A DNA stretch of 64,000 bases from Argopecten irradians. Lineage: Eukaryota; Mollusca; Bivalvia; Pectinida; Pectinidae. Where the stretch lies: positions 17,045,765 to 17,109,764 of the forward strand of contig NC_091137.1 in assembly GCF_041381155.1 (NCBI RefSeq). Reading direction: 5' to 3'. The translations under genes were made by a program, and so were the position numbers. Each line of letters begins with the position of its first letter. Within the stretch, counting starts at the first letter, position 1. The notes under the pieces are model-generated. The model was not told where the DNA came from. It did not search any database and worked only from the letters and a program-made list of their open reading frames with translations. Of this stretch, positions 46,301-59,098 are shown piece after piece.

Positions 46301-49300
46301 CGTCAGGTGGTTTGTTAGTCAAACACCGCCACAGTGTTGGGGTCTAATCCTTTCCACTCAATCAGTCGATTGAATGTCGGATGAAACACCGGGTGACACC
46401 GGCTCAAAACCCGAGTGGCCACTCGTAAACAGACACCGTGCGACACAGTGTTGACGAGTGTTGGGGATTAATGAAACTAGGTCGTTATTTACCTGTTTCT
46501 ACCCTATTTTATAACCATGCTTGCTGAACTACTTAAGAGTTTCGTAAAAGCAGAACATAACAAAATATTAAACGATATAGTTGAAGTTGAAAAATATATT
46601 ATTTCTACGGCCAAGAAGATACATTCACATAATGCGACCGTGATTGTGATTATCTGAGTTTTATATATTGAGAGAGGAACATGTTTTATTTATAATTAAG
46701 GTAAATGATGCCCAGTTAACAAATATCCATTTATAATAGATATATATAATGTACACGTACTTCACACTCTTAAAAATCCGCTGTGCAAAGGCTACCTAGT
46801 AATCTTGTAACATAAACATAGTTATATATTATCATATGTAAAAAAAGAGCAAATAAAATTACATATTAAGAACGGTCACGAATGTTCACAAAAACAAACA
46901 ATGAGCAGATATTGAACATACAGATAAACGGTAGGGGCAATGTCGTAAAGTATTTTCTGCTGAATGATATTTTTGGTCAGTAGTCTTTAACTAGCACAAG
47001 TAAGTTTTTAAGTTGTGTCTTGAGTCATTTATTACATTACGGCAAAATACTGTGATATTTTTTCTAGAAAAAAAAACCAAGAAATAATAAAATAAACATT
47101 TCAGGTATATTTTCGTTTGAGAAAACTCCAAACATATTCCGTAAGCGGTTGAAGTATGAAATGAGGCATTGTTCAAAACATTCAACATATCATAGATTTT
47201 GGCATAAAAATCTAGAAGCATATATTTTAGTGATGTACACAATCAAACCACAGGGATCTGAGAATTAGTTACAGATTATATGATCATGCATCCACCAGAG
47301 TGCCCTAAGACCATTTTCAGACGTTTTTTGGAGGTCTAGATAAAAAAACGATAAAAATCTTATTCTACATGTAACTATATATTATGTTTGATAAAGCAAC
47401 GGCTACTTGATCAGAGTCCGCAACATTTAAGAGGCTTATTGGACTCCTCATCAAAATGTATATTATATAAGCAAAATTTGAATCATTTCATCTTTTCGGG
47501 ACGTTGTACATCTATATATGGATTTCGCCGTTACAATTCAAACATATATAACTGTGGACTTTTTATAGCAGGCCAATGAGATTGCAGCCTAAGCCTCTCT
47601 CATGCAAATTATATCAGCAACACCGCCAGTATGAATCTTAATTTGCTGATGTTCAAGATGTTTGTCATAATAGGGCTTATGTCGTCTTAATGACTGCACT
47701 TTCTATAGATGTGTAGGATGATTTTGAAAGGAAAATTATCGCTCTTTCTAACGGTACATTGTAGTAACCGATTTTATGACGATGTACTAGAAATGTCTTT
47801 TTATAGCCGCTAAATGTGGGCGTGTTAGAAATTTGGAGTCTAAGGCTTTCTACCCTTCTCGTATATAGTACCACGTAGAGTATCACTTTTATCGTTTTTT
47901 TTATCTAGACCTCTAAAATATCAAAAAATGGTCTTAGGGTACTCTAGTGGGTCCATTATATAATCTGTAACTAATTCTCAAATCCCTCTGAATTGAACCA
48001 GTTATTTCAAATCAAAAATTTAATCGTTATGAATTCATGCAATCAACGAAGCATTCCATATCAATCGGTGTTATTTTATATATAGTTATGAATCTGAGTA
48101 TCCCATTACCGTAAGTGAAATTTACAGGTGAGGTGATGAAGCATATCTCTGGGTATAACTGTACGTTTAGGCGTGAAACCTTGACCACATTAAACAAGAT
48201 ATAGGCTGTGATCTAGAGTCGGCCATTCTATTGTTTAGGGGATTAATTTCCACACCATAACGACATCTTAACGTTTGGTTGTTTACGATTTTTATATGTA
48301 CGCAGATTAAATGAGAAAACTTTAATTTGAAGCGTTAAGAAATTGTATAAGTATACACTTTATATAAACATATATTTTTTAGCAATAATTTTATTTGATA
48401 TTGTAATACGGTATATACAAGATCAACTGTCATCATATAATATCTTAATTTCTGCTGATACATATGCATACATGTATCAATTCTGAGTACATGTGCGTAT
48501 ACTTTTCTGGAATATATTAAATTTCTTTTATAAGATATTAATTATGTAATACTTGTATTATAAACGTATGAACATGTATTTCTATATAAACTGACTAGTT
48601 TATATACATGTACATTCATGCTCCTTATCAAATCGTTTTGCGAGGAATCATGTATTCACTTATACAAAGATAACTTCCTCTATAATAGGTTTCTTTTCAC
48701 AAAATCTAAATTATTTTCGAAAAATAGGTCCAAGGCACCGAGGACATGCATTCGTGTATATTATATTTTGTGAGTCTCATTCAATTACGTCCTTGTGATT
48801 AAGAAATCCATTTTATTTATTTTTACAATTAATCGGATGTTCATGTTATAAACACGAATATCTTTATACATAAAATACGGTTTTTTCTACAAGGGTTTAC
48901 ATCAAGGACATATTTGAGTCTCACTTATAAATCCTTGGTTTACATGTATATCATCTTCAAAACATTTTCCTAGCAGTTCTTTTCGTGCAAATTTTCAAGG
49001 AAGGCTTATATTTGAGATCAGATTATTGTTAATAGTTTATGGTATATACAGTTTTGCTGTCGTTGTAACGAGATTCATATACCTGAGTATCTGGATTGGT
49101 ATATCTCAAATGATATTTATTCATGATTTCATAATTCAGTGACAAGATATGGATTGATTTAAAGACAATGGCTTATATAAGACAAGAGGCCCATGGGCCT
49201 TAACGGTCATCTGACTAATGGCACAATACAACATAGTCATTTAAAGATTTTAGCCATTTTGACCGATTTGACCTTGAATGAACATCAAGGTCAATTTTCC

Positions 49301-52300
49301 GTCACCCTATCATGTCACAGGCCAAATATCAGGTCTCTAGGCCTCTTGGTTATTCACAAAGAGTTATTTTAAGATTTTAGCCTATTTGACCACTGTGACC
49401 TTGGATGAAGGTCAATGTCATTTATTTGAAAAAACTTGGTAGCTCTTTATCCCAGCATGTCAATGGCCCAATATCAGGTCTCTAGGTCTCCTAGTTATTC
49501 CCAAGAAGTCGTTTAAGGATTTTAACTATTTGAACCCAGTGACCTTGAATGACAGTCTATGCCATTACTTTGAACATACTTGGTAGCCCTTCATCAAAGC
49601 ATGCTGCAGGCCCAATGTGAGCATCCTAGACCTTTCGGTTCTTGAGCATCCTAGACCTTTCGGTTCTTGAGCGGAAGTTGTTTAAAGATTTATGCTTATT
49701 TAACCCCTGTGACCTTGCATGAAGGTCAAATTCATTCATTTGAACAAACTTGGTAGCCCTTCATCCCAGCATGCGGCAGGCATAATATGAGAACCCCGAG
49801 CCTTTCTGTTCTTGAAAAGAAGTCATTTAAAGATTTTAGCCTATTTGACCCCTGTGACCTTGAATGAAGCTTAAGGTCGTTTTTAGCCTATCTAACCCCT
49901 GTGACCTTGAATGAAGGTCATGGTCATTCATTTGAAAAAAACTTGGTAGCTCTTCATCCCAGCATGCTACAGGCCAAATATCAGTACAGTACCCTGGGCC
50001 TTTCGGCTATTGAGAAGAAGTCGTTTGAATGAAAAGTTTACGGACGGCACACGGCGGACGGCGCAAGACGATGGACGGTGCATGATGACAATAGGTCATC
50101 CTGACCGTTCGGGTCAGATGATCTAATAAATATAATATACATGTATATGAGATACAGTGTATGTAGTGATGCATCATTATCAGTTACTGTACATTGGCAC
50201 GTACGGGTAAGGTTGTGTAACCGTAACCTACTGCCAACAACCATGTTTCCTGCTGCGAGACTTCACACCTATATGTTACTATCTTAATCCCCTACACTCA
50301 TCACCTCCCGCCGCCGGGTTGCGGTCGGTGTAAACAACCGAGTTGAAACAATGGCTGTACTAATCCCCTACACTCGTGTGACACTCGTAACTTCGAGATT
50401 GGACTAAAACAAATCCACTTGACGCGTACTGTAGGTATTTTCGTTTGGAAACTTACCTCTTTGTCTCCTTTTCCTGTCGTGAACAAGCTGATACAAGCTA
50501 TAGCCAAGGGTGTAAATAAAACCAGAAAAGTTCCGAAATACAGGAAATGTACTTTATATAATATGGCCGGTCTGGTTTCCGGTTCTCCACAAACTGGTGC
50601 AGGGTAGTTAAACTCGAGCACAAGTCGAATAACACCGCAAACGTGTGTGATTAGTAAACCCCAAACAACGCCCTGTATCATAAATAAACAACAAAACACA
50701 GTAAGCTATATCCTAAAGTTAACTGTATTCCTGCATATTATACCTAAAATCCAAATTACTAAAATCATCAATTAGACGGTACAGTCATGCAGAAGAGTAT
50801 AAACATCAAAGCTGTGATTAAACCTTTATGGAGAAAACATAATTGTTCTTCAAAACACCCTTTCGAGTTTAGACCAAAAATCATTTTTTCACTTGAAACA
50901 CATTGGTATTAGCTTTTTTCAAAGGAAACAAATAGCAACATCTCTTTCACTCTTACTTTCTCACTTATGATATTTAGTATATTTTGAATGCCTTGGTTTC
51001 AGTCATCATTATTTTTTTCTTTATTTTTAATACCACATTTGTGTAACGAAAATACTGGATAACATTTGTAGTGTATCTACTATGCATTTGTATAAAATTT
51101 ATCTATGCGAATAGCAGTATTTATAATTACATATTCTTAATCTTTAACCAGATTTGATCATAAACCCCACTAAAGATTAAACACATTTGATTTGCCATTG
51201 CACAAGGAGAACCTTTCAGAATCATGATAATTCTTAATATTTTTCCTAACGCTTTCACTATACAACATATTGCCTTTTACACTCTGTCAATATTAATAGT
51301 ACTTAGCGATCAACTGACTTAGTTCTTCAGACAGTATAGACATAGATTGTACAGAATCGCGGAAACGAAATCAAAATCAAATGAAGTAATGCGGGAAATA
51401 TTATGTTTATTTATGAGATGATAAGATGAAATGAATTATATTACTATTACTCTTTGCATGTTTATCTCCCTTGTGGGTAGATTTTCATTATGGTGACATT
51501 ATTTTGTGAGTAAAAATCTTTTTCCGAGAAATGTATGACGTTAAGTCCGCAGATACATGACGTCACATTAATAACTACTAACAAGAGCGGATAACTCTGT
51601 AATACGTAAATGCAAAATATACGCACTTGCTCGGTGGTCCGTTTCGATAGCATAGTCATGATAAAAGCAGGTCCTAATGGCGCCAGTAGATTTGCTTGTA
51701 CCATATTGATATAGTTAAACAGCTGGCCTCCCTGTGATGCCTTTATCACAGGTAGCCAAGCAACGCTGATCGCACACATGAATAAAATGACGACCCTATA
51801 AATTAATGTAACCGATATTTATAAACTGTGCCCTTAATGAGATGTTCTTAAATTGTAAACACCCTTTCCGTATGTTTAATACTTATATCGTATTTTCATT
51901 GCAGAAACCCAAGTATAGACTAAGGTTATTTTTTTTTAAAGTTTCTAACATTGCTAGAATTCTAGCATAATATTGAACAATTACACACTATGAAAGAAAT
52001 ATAGAACAAAAATGTTCACAATACGCAACACTGTTACATCCATTTCTAAAGTTCGACATTGGGTTGATCTAAGAGAAGTTATTCAACCATTGAATTTGTG
52101 TGGAAACCATGGCACCAACCTGCCTACAATGAGCAGTTCTTTCTGGGTAGATAAAGGCCGGAATCTTCTCCATAGATCCATGGTTACCAAAGTACTGGAA
52201 CTGTTGAAGATGGACGTCAGGGAACTCATGATGGCTGACAATATTACGGCTATGAGAAACCCTCTCAGTCCTAGAGGAATGTGTAAGTTTTAATACTTGA

Positions 52301-55300
52301 ATGATTGTGTGTGTTGGAAAAATGCATTCCCACTTAAAATCATAGTATAGATTCTTTCCAATCATAATAGTGTTTCACCATTTCTTTGCCCAGACACCGA
52401 GCATGCTCTATGTCAATTAAATCACTAACATACATGTATACTCAGAAAAGAAAAGAACAACACATTAACGTTTTGCTTTGCGGAACTGTTTTTCACGCAA
52501 GTAATATACGCAAGCAATGTTCTTGAAATTTCAGCCATTTTGACCCTATTTGGTCCCAGGACAGCCAGGACGTATGTGGATATGATGTTAAAATGTTTCA
52601 ATCTATGAAGAGCATTTCATTCTTCCACATCTAGCAGTAGAGTGGAGAGGCCCCTCCTACAGCCCCTGGGGGTTGGGACCAAATAATTCACAATTTTCAT
52701 TTTTGTCTTAGAAGGTTTGTGCAAAATTTTATTGATTTTGATTTAGCAGTTTTGGAGAAGAAGTCGAAAATGTAAACTGTTTACGGACGCACGACTCAGG
52801 ACGATTGTCCGAACGCGATTAGAATAGCGAATTAAAATAAAGGTTTTAATGGTTCTGCGCGTACATAGCAATTACCATCAGGAAGAAGTTCAAGGATCAT
52901 TTTAGGGTAAGCGATGTTTGAACAGCCCACAGGGTTCTCGCATATCCTCATACACTCATCGGGATCTGCACAGGCTACTTCATCTTAAAATGTAGATAAG
53001 ATAGTGCTTGAGTTTGTGACGTAATACAGTTCTACTTAAAACGCAAAAACTTTATCAATTATATATTAATAGTACTCCAACTTGGTGACTTTGTTATAAG
53101 AAGCATCCATATTAAGTTCATTATACAAGATGAATATTTACAAGATTAATTTACATATCAAAATTGCTAATGTTGTTGGAATATTAAACGATGTATTCAC
53201 CTGTTTATATAAATATTTTATTTGAAAATCAAGATGCTATTGACGACCATAACATACGCGTTTTACCTGTAAATAATACTCTGCTGATCATTCCAGGAAA
53301 TATCATGAGAAATAGCGGCAATATCTTTAGAGCAGCGGCCATCACTGACCCACCTTTAGCGTGCTCTATGTTCTTGGCTGCCAGTGATCGCTGTACAATC
53401 ATCTACGTATAGTTTATGACATATATGCATTAGGGGATACGAGTTCGGAATTCAGTTTCGGAGAAATAATTTGACCAAATTATAACAATTAACACAATAA
53501 AATCTTACTTGAGATACAATGAACCTGTTTGTATAAATCAACATGTCTGAAAAGTTATTTACTTTAAAGACAAAACGGTGGAATAATGTTTTATGTGCAC
53601 ATTTTGTACGTGAAACATATTTGTAAAGGAGACATATTCTACGGTATTCTTCCTTTTAACATAAAATGTGTACTGTATATCACTGATCTTAAAGTTACAA
53701 TAATAAAGCAGCCATATTCCTAGTAAGGTAAATAATTAATAAGTGATACGGGGGTTTCGAGATACCCAATCGACGTATGTAAAGTATGATTTACCGTCGA
53801 TAAGTTACACCTTTCGGTGATTTTTACGTCGCAAAACTCATGTCAAAATATGAAGTCATAATCACAGGAAAGTGACTAATTGGCGGCTAATCGTACTTTA
53901 CCCATGTCATTTTTGTATTTCGAAACAAACGCATTGGAAATTTACACCTTGACCAATCTCGTTTATGTAGCCAGCAGTCTAAACAAAAATCAGAAATAAC
54001 AAAATAATGTCAACTCAGGACAAACTCTTGTGAAAAGGAGTCTTAATTTACCTGGTCACAGCACCAATATGCGACACAACCAAGGGTGCTAACGACGACA
54101 AGACCTGGCCAAGGCTGCTCACTTCCGGTAGGGTCTAGGAATATGTGAAACGCATCCTTTCTAGGTAGTCCACACGAAGAATTTGCAATTCTAATGGTTG
54201 CTGACGAGTTCATATATCGTTTCTGTAAGTTCTCAATGCTTCCAATTTCGTTCATTCCTGAAAATTATATATGAAAAATTGCGGAATTTCCCACTTTTCA
54301 CTGACAAAGATATACTTTACTACCATTATTTTAGTGGATTACTTTCTTAACAATTCTATATATACGTTCGTATGAGCTTAATTTCAAATCGAAGCTGAAG
54401 TATATCGGATTTACAAAGAAATTAAAATTGAATACTTGGTGAAACAAAACGCAACGTGGTTATATTTATCTTGTTTAAGAAACAACAAAGGAATAAATCA
54501 ATAAAAACAAATGCGCTTCCTATGCCTTGATGGATATATAAACATTGAGTAAGACCTCAGTTTAATTTTAAGAAAGATGTATCCGGCTTCCACAGCGGTA
54601 GAGGCTAACTAAATTCAGAAAGCGTGCATGCTGTTTCGTCAGCACATGCAGTGTTCAAGCTGTCCTTACCTGTTCCCATCAATACAAAAGCTCCTATTGT
54701 CATCACAGATGTCTGGAAGGTATCAGTGTACATGACCGCGGTTAGTCCTCCTACAATGTACCAGGACTTTAAAAAAACAGATGCAAAACCCCTGTTTTAT
54801 CAGTGTCATTACCTAACGGAATCTTGAACTATCTTGAACACAAAAGTTAGCTTTATGTTACTTTTTTCACTTCAGACGCTTCACTTAACACTTTTAATAC
54901 TGTCGAATGTAGAATTTTAATTGAAGGTATTTACTTAGTGAAGGAACGTTTATGAACGTTAAGTAAAATTTATATCGACATTAGTATCATAAAGCTAATT
55001 TCAAATCCAAAAAGGTAAACAGTATATGGAAATGTACGAAAACATGTAGAAGTATCCAATAATAGATTCAGGTCTTGTACGCTTTCTCAGCTTTGCTGAC
55101 AACTAAAACTTCCTTGCGAGTAATGGTCGATTGTGAGCAAAAATTGAGTCTCTACAAATATGACAGTACGTGCGCTCATACAAAAATGACGTAACAATTA
55201 CTACCTATACGTTTGGACAGATAACACTGTAGTATACAAATACAGAATATGAAAAAACGGTATATTATGACAAAATCGCGGTCTCCATCAACCTACATTT

Positions 55301-58300
55301 CTTGATTATATTTAATATTATGTTCAGACAGTAAACTCGAAATAAAAACACACAAAAACTTACTTACCAAGAATAGTATAAAATCCCGTAATAGCTAGTA
55401 GAATTATGACAGACAGATACATATTCCATCCTGTAGCCATTTGTAGGAACAAGGCACCAGCAAACAAACTTACCTGTTGATAAAAATAAGATTTCAATAA
55501 TAAACAAGGAGACACAAAGCGTGGCATATCCCCCGCGCCCCGCAGCTGTATAAGAACCCAAAAACATCGAGGTCAAAGTAGCAGTTATTCAAGTATAACT
55601 TTAAATGTAAAGTTTCCTTGGTAACAGAAAAAACACCTAACATGGAAGGTACGCAATAGAAAAAGGCACAACTAGGGCACTTGTCTGATATATTCAGAAA
55701 GTTTCATGGTGCTGCGTTTAATGGTTTTGAAGTTATAGTCCGGAAACAAAAGGAAACAGTAATTTGGTATATTTGACTGAGTTTCCATGGAGACGGTGGA
55801 AAATTTCCAAAATTGAAGGTCCATAATAGCAAAAGGCACAACTAAAGCACTTGTCTCTGATGTATACAGAAAGTTTAAAGGAGCTGCGTTGAACGGTTTT
55901 TGAGTTATAGCCCGGAAAAAAAATCTCGGACGGACGAACGGGGAAAGACGGAGCACTAAACAATATCCCTCGCAAACGCGTTCAGCGGGGGATACATATC
56001 AAGGGACCGAAACGACATGTTATCTTTTTTTTAATTATTTTAATTTAATTTTCTTAATTATGTTTTTTCTAAATTTTTATGAATTGAGAATGACAATTTT
56101 CCCACATATGCCTTTTGCAATAAGGATGAAATTTACCGCCAGTTTGGTGACAATGGCAAGAAGAAGAGACAAGCAGGAAAGGTATATCCGGATCTTGTTT
56201 CCTCCCAGGCGTTTCTCCATATACTCTGGCAGGGTATATACCTACAAAACATCTAATCGTTGTATAGGTTGTGTATGTACCATATATACTCATAGTGATC
56301 CTAATATACATCTAGGATTCATGAATATGTGATAGCGCAATGTATATCGAATAGAAATACACCATGGAGAAGACATTGTGTGAATTACTAAAGCTGATAT
56401 TTTATCGCTTGCAATTTGAATGCATTATGTACATTTATTTTGTAGTCATTATGTATCATAATGCAAAGCTTATATTTTGTCTTTTATATTTTGAAGGTGA
56501 AGACATTACATGAATTGTTAAAGCTTATATTTTTAAAGAGATGTCAGAAAACTTACCCCGGATGATATATATACTGGGATGAAATACCATCCAAGTGCTA
56601 AAATGATAATCGCCGGCTAAAATAACAAAATCAAAATTATATTCGTAACATTAAAGAACCACATAACGATACATGTAGTATTAATTCATGTCACGATATT
56701 CAAACAGATGTTTTGTCATTCATTACATACGGGGCACAAACTTTCTTATAATGACATTTTTATTGCTTAAAATGCCTGTGAACTTACATTATTTTGAAAT
56801 CACACACTTTTGTGCATTGATGTTATAACCAAGCATCTATTACCGACAGAGTATAAATAATAATAATCATTTGGACAATATCTGAAGATTTATCGTATAT
56901 ATGAATGTCAAATTGACACAAAAATACATATAAAATACCTGTAATTTGTTTTGCCTTGTGTTGTCTGAGCAATCAGTATAGTTGCTCTATAGAGAGCATA
57001 TAGTGCATGGATTTTTTTCGAGATACAATTGATTATTTTAAATACAATGTACTTTTATACTAAGTTAAAATAAGAAGCCCCATCATCCCCATAATGGAAG
57101 TAGTGCAAAGTAATTAACTATTGTTACTGAATATAAACACTTATTCGTCTGCTCATGTTTCAATAGATACAAACTATCATTCGTCGACCGTGTATCATCT
57201 CTATATACGTGTATTTTTATCATTCGTCGACCGTGTATCATCTCTATATATGTGTATGTTTAGTTATGTTTAGTTATGGTGCAAGTTACATAAAGTGCAT
57301 CGGTGAATTTCAATAACAGAACACGTAGAGACGAATAAATAGACACACTCTATCGTGACAGCATAGTGTGATTTAATCTGTTAATCCTAGGCCTGCTGAG
57401 GGATTTAACGACATAGAGAGAGCAATATCCCCATCATTCGTATCCACACACGGAAGAGTGGTTTGCTTTCACGTCTAGACAATGTCGATGTATTTGGCCT
57501 ATACCTTTTAGCCACATAAAGATATCCAACCATTTAGAAAATTTTGCATTAACTTTTGTCAAAAAATCATGACTGGAAACGAATTATGCAACTATAATAA
57601 AGCACCCTACTCCGATTGTGCACAGACCTATATATGCTGTACAGAACCCAGTTTCAGACGACATGGATGAGTCGCAATAGATAAATCAGTGACGCACCCG
57701 TGGGTAGAGAAAAATATATGTGATGTTATTGTTTTGGGTCTCTATTGTTGTTGACCAAAAAAAGGTGACCAACCCGCTTATATCTTACTATATTTGTATA
57801 ATAAAGGAGGTAAATAATTGAATTGTGTGTTGTTTTCTTTAGGATTTTTATCATTATCCTTTTTCAATGGTGCATTTTGACGGAAGATACAGTACCTTTG
57901 CTGTTATGCTTTAGTCTTATAATTTTCTATTAAAACATTGTGGATCATCTGCAATTGCGCTGGATTGTGCTAATATGCACAAGTCCAAACCTACCATCCA
58001 TTCAAACATAATATTGGCTATTCCACTAGAGGCACCAGATCCCGCAAGACCGACAAAATGTTCGCTGCCGATGTTACTGGAAAAAAGGGAAGCGCCTACC
58101 TGGAATAAGATTTTCAAAACAGTACCGTTGTAGTTTCTTCCAACCTTGATTATTTGGTTTCACATTTAAGGAATATAAGTATTCCGCTGCATATAATTTC
58201 AAATCATTCAGTTTACTATTCCTTTGCTCATATGGCAATATCTAATTGAAGTATTGTTCTTGCTTTCAACATTATTTTATATGAATTCATCAAAGCAATA

Positions 58301-59061
58301 TGATCGCTTATAAGTTTTCTTCGTGGAACTTTGAAATAAATACGTAGACGTCAAATTTGAAGTATGCGACAAATCGGCAAATCAAAATGCTGCTGTTTGC
58401 GCAAAATCAGCAATATCTCCATTTTTAGTTGCATTGAAACTTACATATCATCATTTCAAGTATAGAAAAAAAATCATAAATCAAAATTATATATGGCTGT
58501 GAATACACAACGAACGAGGACGTACCGCTACCCATGGCATAGTTCTGCCAGCAAGAAAGTAGCTCTTCACATTCCCACGATCTGATCGTTTCATTGACTG
58601 AAAACAAAAGGGTTCGGAATTATGTGTGCCGCTCCTGATTGGTAGAACATAAAATAACTACGAAATGTCCCTCATTTACGATTCAAATTCAACGTATGTA
58701 TTTATAATAGAGGATGATGGAGCTAGTGAAGTATTCCTTGTTTGGAGCAAATGCTATTTTTTCTTATAAGGTTTGTGTGACCATTCATTCTATTAAATTC
58801 ACTGCATCTTATACCACTGAGAAATATGAAACAGAACAATTTCTTATTTACGTTTCGAAGAATTCAGCTGCAGAACTTGTTTTGTCTTGAATTTGATGAT
58901 GACGATTGCATATGTCACAAAATATGGCAATAAAAGACAATATTTGAATTTCGCATAAATGTTATACATACCCATAATCCAATAACTAAAACAGCCAAAA
59001 AGTATATGACAAGTACCAAAATATCTGTCCAGTTATCGATACGTCCTTTAGCATTGGCCAT
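43378..59061 (-). CDS. SLC5A9-like: SGLT4/SLC5A9-like sodium/sugar cotransporter, paralogue B (complete)
   Basis: Fifteen exons, high to low: 58972-59061, 58526-58597, 57995-58099, 56557-56616, 56137-56241, 55368-55473, 54670-54750, 54052-54257, 53267-53402, 52876-52983, 52120-52270, 51627-51795, 50457-50672, 44588-44774, 43378-43610. Total 2025 bp, 674 residues, close to 660-680 for SGLTs. Motifs: [102 protein letters not shown], and a last membrane segment ending LSGYFA as in vertebrate SGLTs. The Gln of the usual FDYIQ sugar-site motif is Asn here (FNYIN), as in paralogue A. Exon 14 has an Asp/Asn run (NDDNDDNDD). The start follows a TACTAAC branch point and acceptor ending at 59068, leaving a 6-base leader. 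Na+-driven sugar uptake at the plasma membrane is inferred from the family. Confidence 0.95.
44087..44227 (-). repeat. tRNA-derived SINE in intron 14 of paralogue B
   Basis: On the minus strand: an A-box-like GATGGCCGAGTGGTCAG, then a B box GAGTTCGAATCCC about 50 bases later, a class II tRNA (Leu/Ser-like) spacing. It is followed by a tail with GATACTCTGAGTTTCCTCCGCC resembling the shared central domain of invertebrate SINEs. The acceptor-stem ends do not pair well, so it is not a functional tRNA gene. Confidence 0.7.
44818..45958. mobile_element. Helentron-derived (pearl/DTC84-like) element with about 150-bp core repeats
   Basis: Begins AACAAGAGATCCCAGAGGGATC (AACAAGAG plus palindrome). Six or so units of about 150 bp follow, each with CCAAGATGGC, GGCCATCTTGTTGA, ATATGCACAACTAGGGTCC and TCTGAGAAATAGCGGTAACA. 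Next come ACGGACGGACGGACCACGG, then a GCCCACCATC-TGA-TGATGGTGGGC hairpin and CTAAAA. The core-repeat/(ACGG)n/hairpin/CTAA order is that of bivalve pearl and DTC84 elements. Lies in intron 13 of paralogue B. Confidence 0.8.
47251..47990. mobile_element. TIR (MITE-like) DNA element in intron 13 of paralogue B
   Basis: Terminal inverted repeats of about 115 bp: the left begins CAGGGATCTGAGAATTAGTT, the right, reverse-complemented, begins CAGAGGGATTTGAGAATTAG. Both continue through ACAGATTATAT, CCCTAAGACCATTTT and GAGGTCTAGATAAAAAAA. The 0.5-kb interior has only short frames and no transposase. No clear target-site duplication. Confidence 0.8.
49182..50126. mobile_element. Helentron-derived (pearl/HINE-like) tandem-core element, copy 2
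   Basis: Starts ACAAGAGGCCCATGGGCC, has diverged about 130-140 bp core units, a GGACGGCGCAAGACG-rich stretch, a GACCGTTCGGGTC hairpin and GATGATCTAA. Same family as 39262-41053. It lies in intron 13 of paralogue B and contains a small 25-bp local duplication at about 49643-49668. Confidence 0.78.
50282..50400. repeat. short repeat with TAATCCCCTACACTC
   Basis: Two copies of CTAATCCCCTACACTCNT about 85 bp apart. A related inverted word, GAGTGTTGGGGATTA, occurs near 46455. Possibly one dispersed family; boundaries unknown. Confidence 0.4.
52500..52835. repeat. dispersed repeat fragment in intron 10 of paralogue B
   Basis: Contains CCATTTTGACCCTATTTGG, GGCCCCTCCTACAGCCCCTG and GGACGCACGACTCAGGACG, GC-rich against its surroundings. 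The composition and the GGACG-rich end resemble the other tandem-core elements with a single core unit. Confidence 0.45.
55526..55997. mobile_element. small tandem-core element with ATCCCCCGC termini
   Basis: Begins ATATCCCCCGCGCC and ends GCGGGGGATA, an inverted pair. Inside are two diverged units of about 170 bp sharing AAAAGGCACAACTA, GCACTTGTCT and AGAAAGTTT. A CGGACGGACGAACGG stretch follows. Lies in intron 5 of paralogue B. Confidence 0.65.
57178..57262. repeat. about 45-bp tandem duplication
   Basis: Two adjacent near-identical copies of ATCATTCGTCGACCGTGTATC plus following bases, in intron 3 of paralogue B. Confidence 0.85.
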
Positions 59062-59066
59062 GTCTA

Positions 59067-59098
59067 TCTGTTTTATAGAAGAACAACTCTTGTTAGTA
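59067..59098 (-). promoter_or_regulatory. 3' splice site of a 5' UTR intron of paralogue B
   Basis: Minus strand: TACTAAC branch point, a T-rich tract and CAG, then ATAGAC and the start ATG. It implies an untranslated first exon further upstream (above 59100) and argues for the MANAKG start over the in-frame upstream ATG. Confidence 0.65.
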
